Assembly: GCF_004295125.1 (NCBI RefSeq) | Contig: NZ_CP036170.1 | Coordinates: forward strand, 1,057,501-1,121,500 | DNA length: 64,000 bases | DNA from: [Clostridium] scindens ATCC 35704 | GTDB taxonomy: Bacteria > Bacillota > Clostridia > Lachnospirales > Lachnospiraceae | Reading direction: 5' to 3' | Shown: positions 49,689 to 56,660 of the stretch, in pieces | Numbering within the stretch: position 1 is the first letter of the stretch | Layout of the letters: each line of letters begins with the position of its first letter | Translations under genes and position numbers: made by a program | Notes under the pieces: model-generated | Databases searched by the model: none | Seen by the model: only the letters and a program-made list of their open reading frames with translations | What the model was told of the DNA's origin: nothing

Positions 49689-51793
49689 AACAATATAAGG
49701 CGCGTGAAAAAGTCACGCAGAAAATGACCCGCGAGGGGGCTGTCGAGGTAAACGCCGCTACCGGGAAAAAGAAACGTATCAGCAAGCGGATAAGGGACGC
49801 GGACTTTGCAAAGACCGAAGCCCCACCGCAGCCGGAACAGGCAGCGCAGCCCCTACCGGGCGGCGCAACTTCCCCGCCCTTAACCGACACGCCGCCGCTT
49901 CCCCATGCGCCGGGGGCAGAACGGGAACAGGACACCGCCGCAGCCGAGCGCGTCTTGGAGCGTATCGACGGGGCGCGTACCAGAAAGGCGAGCAAAAAGG
50001 CGGCGAGGAAAGCACAGGCAGAAGCCAAAGCAAAAGAAAAATCTTCCCGCTTGCAGTTTACCGACGAGGAACGGGCAACGCCGGAGCTTGAAAGGTATAT
50101 CCGAAAATCGGACAAAGCAGCCGACCGTCTGGACGCGGCAAAGGCGGCTATCCCCAAAGAAAAGAAACTTGTACGGGAGCGCACCTTTGATGAAGCCACC
50201 GGGAAAGGCAAGACCCGCCTACATTTTGAGGAACAGGAAAAGCCCATAGGAAGGAATAAGCCCCACAATAACCCGCTATCCCGCCCCGCACAGGAAGCGG
50301 GTATTTTCGTCCACAACAAGATACATTCCGTTGAAAAGGACAATTCCGGCGTTGAGGGGGCGCACAAATCCGAAGAACTGGCAGAGCGCGGCGCAAAGTA
50401 CGGGACGCGGAAAGTCAAGGAGGGCTACCGCAGCCACAAGCTCAAACCCTACCGGGCGGCGGCAAAGGCAGAGAAAGCGGCGTTCAAGGCGAATGTGGAT
50501 TTCCAGTACCATAAATCCCTACATGACAATCCGCAGATTGCGGGCAATCCCCTTTCCCGCTTCATGCAGAAGCAGCAAATCAAGCGGCAGTATGCAAAGT
50601 CGGCAAGGAAAGGCGGCGCAAAAACGGCGCAGAAAGCCGCAGAGAACACCCGCAAGGCGGCAAAAAAGACCGCCGAGGAAACAAAAAAGGCAATCGCTTT
50701 TGTAGGGCGGCACCCGGCGGGCGTATGTATCGCCGTTGCCGCGCTGCTCTTATTCATCATGGTATCGGCGGGGCTTTCCTCTTGCGGCTCCATGTTCTCC
50801 GGCTTGATGAACGGCATACTTGGGACTTCCTACACGTCGGAGGACAGCGACCTTGTGGCGACGGAAAATAATTACGCCGCAAAGGAAAACGAGCTTCAGC
50901 AGCAGATTGACAATATCGAAAGCACCCACCCCGGCTATGACGAATACCGCTATGACCTTGACAGTATCGGGCATAACCCCCATGAGTTAGCGTCCTACCT
51001 CACCGCCCTTTTACAGACCTACACCCCGCAGAGCGCACAGGCAGAACTAAACCGCGTCTTTGCCATGCAGTACACTTTGACGCTGACGGAAGAAACGGAA
51101 ATCCGCTACCGCACAGAAACAAGCACAGACCCGGAAACAGGGGAAACGACCAGCGAGGAAGTACCCTACGAGTACCATATCCTCAACGTGAAGCTGACGA
51201 ACAAGCCCATTTCCGAGATTGCGGAGGAACTTCTAACGCCACAGCAGCTTGAAATGTACCGCGTCTATCTGGAAACAAGCGGAAACAAGCCGCTGATTTT
51301 CGGCGGCGGCTCCCCCGATATGGGCGCGTCCGAGGATTTAAGCGGCGTACAGCTTGTAAACGGCACACGCCCCGGCAACACCGCCGTTGTAGACCTTGCG
51401 AAGCGGCAAGTCGGCAACGTAGGCGGGCGACCCTTTTGGAGCTGGTACGGATTTAACAGCCGCGTGGAATGGTGCGCCTGTTTTGTTTCATGGTGCTACA
51501 ATCAAGCCGGGAAAAGCGAGCCGCGCTTTGCCGGGTGCCAGTCACAGGGCGTACCCTGGTTCCAGTCACGCGGGCAATGGGGCGCGAGGGGCTATGAGAA
51601 TATCGCCCCCGGCGACGCTATCTTTTTCGACTGGGACGGGGACGGGAGCGCAGACCATGTAGGGCTTGTTATCGGGACGGACGGGGAGCGCGTCTATACC
51701 GTCGAGGGCAATTCCGGCGACGCCTGCAAGATAAAGAGCTACCCCGTCAATTACTCCTGTATCAAGGGCTACGGCTTAATGAATTGGAACTGA
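49646..51793 (+). CDS. CD1108-family CHAP amidase of ICE2
   Basis: Up to 715 residues: a basic cytoplasmic part, one membrane helix (about 357-378, GVCIAVAALLLFIMVSAGL), an extracytoplasmic linker with an acidic region, and a C-terminal CHAP domain (EWCACFVSWCYNQAG with Cys, DHVGLVIG with His). Unlike ICE1's protein it has no lysozyme domain. Start uncertain: ATG 49646 lies inside the methylase gene, GGAGG at 49673 would suit an ATA at 49685, and ATG 49724 lacks an RBS. It opens the cell wall for transfer. Confidence 0.82.
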   Translation: MRPCKGADWRDRHIKQYKAREKVTQKMTREGAVEVNAATGKKKRISKRIRDADFAKTEAPPQPEQAAQPLPGGATSPPLTDTPPLPHAPGAEREQDTAAAERVLERIDGARTRKASKKAARKAQAEAKAKEKSSRLQFTDEERATPELERYIRKSDKAADRLDAAKAAIPKEKKLVRERTFDEATGKGKTRLHFEEQEKPIGRNKPHNNPLSRPAQEAGIFVHNKIHSVEKDNSGVEGAHKSEELAERGAKYGTRKVKEGYRSHKLKPYRAAAKAEKAAFKANVDFQYHKSLHDNPQIAGNPLSRFMQKQQIKRQYAKSARKGGAKTAQKAAENTRKAAKKTAEETKKAIAFVGRHPAGVCIAVAALLLFIMVSAGLSSCGSMFSGLMNGILGTSYTSEDSDLVATENNYAAKENELQQQIDNIESTHPGYDEYRYDLDSIGHNPHELASYLTALLQTYTPQSAQAELNRVFAMQYTLTLTEETEIRYRTETSTDPETGETTSEEVPYEYHILNVKLTNKPISEIAEELLTPQQLEMYRVYLETSGNKPLIFGGGSPDMGASEDLSGVQLVNGTRPGNTAVVDLAKRQVGNVGGRPFWSWYGFNSRVEWCACFVSWCYNQAGKSEPRFAGCQSQGVPWFQSRGQWGARGYENIAPGDAIFFDWDGDGSADHVGLVIGTDGERVYTVEGNSGDACKIKSYPVNYSCIKGYGLMNWN

Positions 51794-51831
51794 CAACAAA
51801 AAAATGAAAATCTGAAAGGAGAAATTTATTG

Positions 51832-52110
51832 ATGGCTATGAACAAAATTGAACGTATCGACAAGGAGATTGCAAAGACCCGCGAGAAAATCACCGAGTAC
51901 CAGAATAAATTAAGGGGGCTTGAAGCGCAGAAAACCGAAGCGGAAAACCTGCAAATCGTACAGCTTGTGCGCTCCATGCGCCTTTCCCCGCATGAGCTTT
52001 CCGCTATGCTTTCCGGGGGCGGTATTCCGGGCATGGAAGCCGCGCCGGGCTACCCCGCAGAACCCGCAGACCACGACACCGAAGAAATGGAGGACACCGA
52101 GAATGAATAA
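51832..52110 (+). CDS. DUF4315 protein
   Basis: A 92-residue protein with a coiled coil (IERIDKEIAKTREKITEYQNKLRGLEAQKTEAEN) followed by VRSMRLSPHELSAML, the DUF4315 pattern of Tn1549-like elements. AAAGGAGAAATTTATTG precedes ATG 51832. It overlaps the DUF4366 gene by 8 bp. Probably a small structural or regulatory transfer protein. Confidence 0.8.
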   Translation: MAMNKIERIDKEIAKTREKITEYQNKLRGLEAQKTEAENLQIVQLVRSMRLSPHELSAMLSGGGIPGMEAAPGYPAEPADHDTEEMEDTENE

Positions 52111-52813
52111 GAAAATCCTTAGAACACTGACCGCACTTTGCGCCGCCCTTATGCTTTCGGGCGGCTTTTCCGTCACCGCTTTTGCACAGACCCCGGAGGG
52201 AGAGGACGACACCAACGACAGCGGCGTTGTCTACGAGGAACCCCAAAAGGAAGAACCCCTTACCCCGGACGGGAACGCGACCCTTGTAGACGATTTCGGC
52301 GGCAACAAGCAGCTTATCACCGTAACGACCAAAAACGGCAATTACTTTTATATCCTCATTGACCGGGACGACGAGGGCGAGAACACCGTACATTTCCTTA
52401 ATCAAGTGGACGAAGCCGACCTCTTAGCACTTATGGAGGACGGAAGCACCGAAGCAGCCCCGCCCGCCGTTTGCAGTTGCACCGAAAAATGCGAAGCCGG
52501 AAAGGTAAATGTGAGCTGCCCCGTCTGCAAGGACAACATGACCGCTTGCAGCGGCAAGGAAGCAGAGCCGGAAACCGAGGAACCGCCGGAGCTGCCCAAA
52601 GAGAAAGGCAATGCGGGCGGGCTTGTGCTTTTCCTTGTCGTGGCACTTCTTGGCGGCGGGGGCGCGTTCTATTATTTTAAGTTTATGAAGCCGAAGCAAA
52701 ACGTCAAGGGCGGCACCGACCTTGAAGATTTCGATTTTGACGACTACGACGAGGACGAGCCGGACGAGGGGGACGGGCTTTCTGATGAAGAACAGGAGGA
52801 CGAGGAAGCATGA
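52103..52813 (+). CDS. DUF4366 surface protein
   Basis: A 236-residue protein. It has a signal peptide (MNKKILRTLTALCAALMLSG, cut after AFAQ), an extracellular domain (NYFYILIDRDDEGENTVHFLNQVDEADLLALM) and a cysteine cluster (VCSCTEKCEAG..CPVCKDNMTAC). A C-terminal membrane helix (about 172-190) and an acidic tail (DFDFDDYDEDEPDEGD) follow. It fits DUF4366 (CD1107 family) proteins of ICEs, exposed outside the cell and anchored by the helix. Confidence 0.85.
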   Translation: MNKKILRTLTALCAALMLSGGFSVTAFAQTPEGEDDTNDSGVVYEEPQKEEPLTPDGNATLVDDFGGNKQLITVTTKNGNYFYILIDRDDEGENTVHFLNQVDEADLLALMEDGSTEAAPPAVCSCTEKCEAGKVNVSCPVCKDNMTACSGKEAEPETEEPPELPKEKGNAGGLVLFLVVALLGGGGAFYYFKFMKPKQNVKGGTDLEDFDFDDYDEDEPDEGDGLSDEEQEDEEA

Positions 52814-52998
52814 CCCTGTTTACCGACAATCCCTTTGAAAAGATGATGATACAAAGACCGGGCGGGCGGCGTGACAATGCGCCGCCCGTTCCCCATTCCC
52901 CGGCTTGCGCTTCCTGTCCGTACAAAGGGCAGCTCCCTTGTGTGGGCTACTGTCTGAAACAGGTACAGGAGAAAAAGGCAAGTGAGCCGGAACGCTGA
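52810..52998 (+). CDS. small cysteine-containing ICE protein
   Basis: A 62-residue protein overlapping the DUF4366 stop by ATGA. It has CASCPYKGQLPCVGYCLKQ, four cysteines that could hold a metal. No named domain recognised. It is the last gene before the Shedu-like insertion and is convergent with it. Confidence 0.6.
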   Translation: MTLFTDNPFEKMMIQRPGGRRDNAPPVPHSPACASCPYKGQLPCVGYCLKQVQEKKASEPER

Positions 52999-53008
52999 AA
53001 ATGGACTT

Positions 53009-53761
53009 TTAATTTTCGTTTGCAACATCTATGAGATTTTCGTAATGCAAAAGTGTTATGTTATTTTCATTTTGCAGTTGGAGCTTTCTATCACGAATAT
53101 TCTCAAAATCTTTACGGAGTCCGGCTATCACAGCATAGTAGATTTGATAAGGGCAATATTTGTATAATTGTCTGGGTAACTTTGTATTGGAGAATGAGTG
53201 CTTTTCCAATTCTGCTACAATTACATTCCAATTTGCAGCAATATACATTTGCCAATCCCTAACCTGTTCAATCCCTTTATTGATTACTTCCCCGAAACGA
53301 GTACCTTTTTCTTTTGTTATCCGCCCGTTGGGAGCTTCTAATTCCACAAAGACAAATTGATAACCGTCTGAACTATTACCTATGAGCAGATAATCAGCCA
53401 CATAAGCCGACCCGATTTTGAACTCTGGAAAGATATAATTATCGTCATGGTGTCCTGTTCTGTAATAATGCCGTAATAAGCCAAACAAATAATTCCATGC
53501 ACGATTAGAAGCTATCCAATTTAGTATAGCTCTTTCTGTTGTATCGGAAGAAGTAATCAGTTGATAAAACTCTTTTGTCGTATCATATATAGGTGTGAAC
53601 CTTGAATAATGGTTGTTGGGAAATAGCGAAGTAGCACACTCAATAAAGTAATCCATTTCTTTGTTTTTACCGCGCCTGTAATGCCCGCCACGTTTTTTAT
53701 TCATTGCTTCTTCCTGTTCATCAGTAGGAGCAAAAACATCGAAAGTATGTATTGATTTCAT
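53009..53761 (-). CDS. Shedu-like (DUF4263) nuclease, putative defence gene
   Basis: A 250-residue protein. The segment FPEFKIGSAYVADYLLIGNSSDGYQFVFVELEAPNGRITKEKG (about residues 114-156) has the PD-(D/E)XK-like layout of DUF4263: Asp in ADYLLIG, then VELEAPN. A helical QVRDWQMYI segment follows. Shedu SduA proteins restrict phage. This one has a short N-terminal domain. It is AT-rich, on the opposite strand, and wedged between two ICE2 genes, so it is probably acquired cargo. ATG 53761 follows CAGGTGACAAT. Confidence 0.65.
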   Translation of the reverse strand: MKSIHTFDVFAPTDEQEEAMNKKRGGHYRRGKNKEMDYFIECATSLFPNNHYSRFTPIYDTTKEFYQLITSSDTTERAILNWIASNRAWNYLFGLLRHYYRTGHHDDNYIFPEFKIGSAYVADYLLIGNSSDGYQFVFVELEAPNGRITKEKGTRFGEVINKGIEQVRDWQMYIAANWNVIVAELEKHSFSNTKLPRQLYKYCPYQIYYAVIAGLRKDFENIRDRKLQLQNENNITLLHYENLIDVANEN

Positions 53762-53839
53762 ATTGTCACCTGTTTCTTATAGTAATGCTTAAAGTATAAA
53801 CCAATTTCAAACCTAAAACAACCGAAAGGAGAACAGAAA

Positions 53840-55924
53840 ATGAAACTGATTATTGCAGAAAAGCCGAGCGTGGCGCAGACTATCGCCGCCGCGCTTGGCG
53901 TTAAGGAAAAGAAAGACGGATATATCGAGGGCGGCGGCTACCTCATTTCATGGTGCGTCGGGCATTTGGTACAGCTTGCGGAAGCTGCCGCCTACGGGGA
54001 GCAATATAAAAAATGGAGTTTTGAGAGCTTACCCATTCTGCCGGAGGAATGGCAGTACGCCGTTGACCCGGACAAGGGGAAGCAATTCAAAACCCTAAAA
54101 GAGCTTATGCACCGCGCCGACGTTTCCGAAGTGGTAAATGCGTGTGACGCGGGGCGCGAGGGAGAATTGATTTTCCGCTTTGTCTACGAAGCGGCGGGCT
54201 GCAAGAAGCCCATGCGCCGCTTGTGGATTTCCTCAATGGAGGACGGGGCAATCAAGGCGGGCTTTGCTTCCCTCAAAGACGGGCAGGAATACGACGCGCT
54301 CTTTGCGTCTGCCCTCTGCCGCGCAAAGGCTGACTGGCTTATCGGCATTAACGCCACCCGGCTTTTCTCCTGCCTGTATGGAAAGACCTTGAACGTGGGG
54401 CGCGTCCAGACCCCGACCTTAAAAATGCTCACCGACCGGGACGCGGCTATCTCCCATTTCCAGAAAGAAAAATATTATCATGTGCGCCTTGATTTATCCG
54501 GCGCGGAAGCGGCAAGCGGGAGGATTTCCGACAAGGCAGAAGCCGACGCGCTGAAAGGGGCTTGCGAAGCGGAAACGGCGGTATGCGTTTCCCTCACCAG
54601 AGAGAAGAAAACCGCAGCCCCGCCGAAGCTCTTTGACCTTACCTCTTTGCAGCGGGAAGCGAACCGCATTTTCGGCTACACCGCGAAGCAGACCCTTGAC
54701 CTTGCACAATCCCTTTATGAAAAGCGGCTCCTTACTTATCCGAGGACGGACAGCAGCTTTCTTACTGACGACATGGGCGGCACCGCAGCGGGCATTATCG
54801 CGCTGCTTTGCGAAAAACTCCCCTTTATGGCGGGCGCGGACTTCACGCCGGAGGTTGTAAAGGTATTAGACAGTAAAAAAGTATCAGACCACCACGCAAT
54901 CATTCCCACTATGGAGCTTGCAAAGGCTGACCCGGACGCGCTGCCGGAAAGCGAGAAGAATATCCTTACCCTTGCGGGGGCGCGTCTGCTTTTTGCCACC
55001 GCCGAGCCGCATATTTATGAAGCGGTTACGGCGGTTTTCTCATGCGCCGGGACAGACTTCACCGCAAGGGGAAAGACCGTACTTGCGGAGGGTTGGAAAG
55101 AGCTTCAACGCAGATACCGGGCGACGCTGAAAGATAAGCCCGAAGCGGAGGACGGGGAAAATGCAGACGTGACGCTGCCGGAGCTTTCCGAGGGACAGGG
55201 CTTTCCTAACCCCGCCGCAAAAGTAACGGAGCATACCACAACGCCGCCGAAGCCCCACAGCGAAGCAAGCCTTTTGTCGGCTATGGAACGCGCCGGGAAC
55301 GGGGACACCGACCCGGACGCGGAACGCCGGGGGCTTGGCACTCCCGCCACCCGCGCCGCCGTCATTGAAAAACTGGTAAAGGGCGGCTTTGCGGAGCGCA
55401 AGGGGAAGCAGCTTATCCCTACCAAAAACGGGAACAGCCTTATCTGTATTCTGCCGGATATACTCACTTCCCCACAGCTTACCGCAGAATGGGAAAACAA
55501 TCTGACGCAGATAGCAAAGGGAGCCGCAGACCCCGGCGAATTTCTGTCCGGCATTGAAGCTATGGCGCGGGAGCTTGTGCAGACACACGCCGCAGCACTG
55601 GACGGGAAAAAGGATTTGTTCCGGGAGGAAAAGCCCTCTGTCGGCAAATGCCCCCGTTGCGGTTCCCCCGTCCATGAGGGGAAGAAAAACTATTATTGCA
55701 GCAACAAAGAATGTGCCTTTGTCATGTGGAAGAATGACCGCTTTTTCGAGGAACGCAAGACCGCTTTTTCCGCGAAGATTGCCGCCGCGCTCCTTAAATC
55801 CGGCAAGGCGAATGTGAAGAAGCTCTACTCCCCGAAAACAGGCAAGACCTACGACGGAACTATCGTTCTGGCTGACACTGGCGGGAAATACGTCAACTAC
55901 CGTATCGAAGTGCAGAAGAACTAA
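53840..55924 (+). CDS. topB: DNA topoisomerase III (type IA)
   Basis: A 694-residue type IA topoisomerase. The TOPRIM part is LIIAEKPSVAQTIAAALG..CDAGREGELIF. The catalytic tyrosine is in KRLLTYPRTDSSFL, and RVQTPTLKML and GLGTPATRAAVIEKL are present. A C-terminal zinc motif (CPRCGSPVHEGKKNYYCSN..C) follows. ICE-borne copies help resolve DNA during transfer or circle replication. GAAAGGAGAACAGAAA precedes ATG 53840. Complete length. Confidence 0.93.
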   Translation: MKLIIAEKPSVAQTIAAALGVKEKKDGYIEGGGYLISWCVGHLVQLAEAAAYGEQYKKWSFESLPILPEEWQYAVDPDKGKQFKTLKELMHRADVSEVVNACDAGREGELIFRFVYEAAGCKKPMRRLWISSMEDGAIKAGFASLKDGQEYDALFASALCRAKADWLIGINATRLFSCLYGKTLNVGRVQTPTLKMLTDRDAAISHFQKEKYYHVRLDLSGAEAASGRISDKAEADALKGACEAETAVCVSLTREKKTAAPPKLFDLTSLQREANRIFGYTAKQTLDLAQSLYEKRLLTYPRTDSSFLTDDMGGTAAGIIALLCEKLPFMAGADFTPEVVKVLDSKKVSDHHAIIPTMELAKADPDALPESEKNILTLAGARLLFATAEPHIYEAVTAVFSCAGTDFTARGKTVLAEGWKELQRRYRATLKDKPEAEDGENADVTLPELSEGQGFPNPAAKVTEHTTTPPKPHSEASLLSAMERAGNGDTDPDAERRGLGTPATRAAVIEKLVKGGFAERKGKQLIPTKNGNSLICILPDILTSPQLTAEWENNLTQIAKGAADPGEFLSGIEAMARELVQTHAAALDGKKDLFREEKPSVGKCPRCGSPVHEGKKNYYCSNKECAFVMWKNDRFFEERKTAFSAKIAAALLKSGKANVKKLYSPKTGKTYDGTIVLADTGGKYVNYRIEVQKN

Positions 55925-55966
55925 AAACTTGAATAGCAAGCATAGGAAGCGGGTACCCACTTCCGT

Positions 55967-56006
55967 AAATCCCCGTTGCGACGCTGACGCGCCGGACGGG
56001 GATTTT
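55967..56006 (+). terminator. terminator after topoisomerase gene
   Basis: AATCCCCGT (55968-55976) pairs with ACGGGGATT (55996-56004) and TTTT follows. Downstream, 56007-56163 holds the leader and AAAGGAGG RBS of the next gene. Confidence 0.6.
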
Positions 56007-56163
56007 GCTTGTTGGGAAGTTTCCCAAACCCTCTTTTGCGGAGGGCTTCACCCTCTAAAAATTTTCAAAAATATTTGGCAGAAATGCGGGCGTACCCGTA
56101 GTAGACCATGCAGCCAAAAAATGCAGCTTATGACGCTGCCGCAGAGAAAGGAGGTTTTTCACT

Positions 56164-56604
56164 ATGGCAAGTTTACGGGACACCGTAAAGGACTATCAAG
56201 ACGAGCTTAGGGACGGTATCGCATGGGTGGCGTTCTGGAAACAGGGGCGTTCATGGAACGCGGAATATTTTCATCTTGATATGGACGATACGCTCTACCC
56301 GGAGGACAGGAGCCGGTTAGAGGAAATAAAAAGCATTGACCCCGCCGCCGTTATCTTAAACGGCTACTATTGCGGGTATTTAGGCGAGGACATGAGCCTT
56401 GACGAGCTGACCGCCGGAGTGCGTTACCACTACGAAAACAGCATGAACGACATTGACGGTTTTATCGGAGCGCATGACGACAGGCTTCCCCGGAGGTTAT
56501 CGAGGAAGCGAGGGCAGCCGCCCATGAAGCGGGGCTTCCCTTTTCCGAAAAGCCCTACCGGGACGGGGAGGATTTTAACCCCTATGTATTTGACGGGAGC
56601 ATGA
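56164..56604 (+). CDS. unknown ICE protein, frameshifted near its end
   Basis: A 146-residue frame from ATG 56164 (AAAGGAGGTTTTTCACT upstream), starting MASLRDTVKDYQDELRDGIA with LDMDDTLYPEDRSRLEEI inside. At about 56490 (cttccccggagg) the sensible sequence moves to another frame that reads EVIEEARAAAHEAGLPFSEK and YRDGEDFNPYVFDGSMSIED. So one base is missing or two are extra, and the last 40 residues of this frame are out-of-frame noise. The shifted frame runs open into the ArdA gene. No domain recognised. Confidence 0.6.
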   Translation: MASLRDTVKDYQDELRDGIAWVAFWKQGRSWNAEYFHLDMDDTLYPEDRSRLEEIKSIDPAAVILNGYYCGYLGEDMSLDELTAGVRYHYENSMNDIDGFIGAHDDRLPRRLSRKRGQPPMKRGFPFPKSPTGTGRILTPMYLTGA

Positions 56605-56660
56605 GCATTGAGGATTTTGAGCTTATGCACCGCATGATTGAAAAAGAAAGGAGCGAACAA

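Noticed and set aside
49525-50418. 297-codon frame on the minus strand inside ICE2
   Set aside because: High-GC shadow of the CHAP protein and methylase genes, with no domain pattern.
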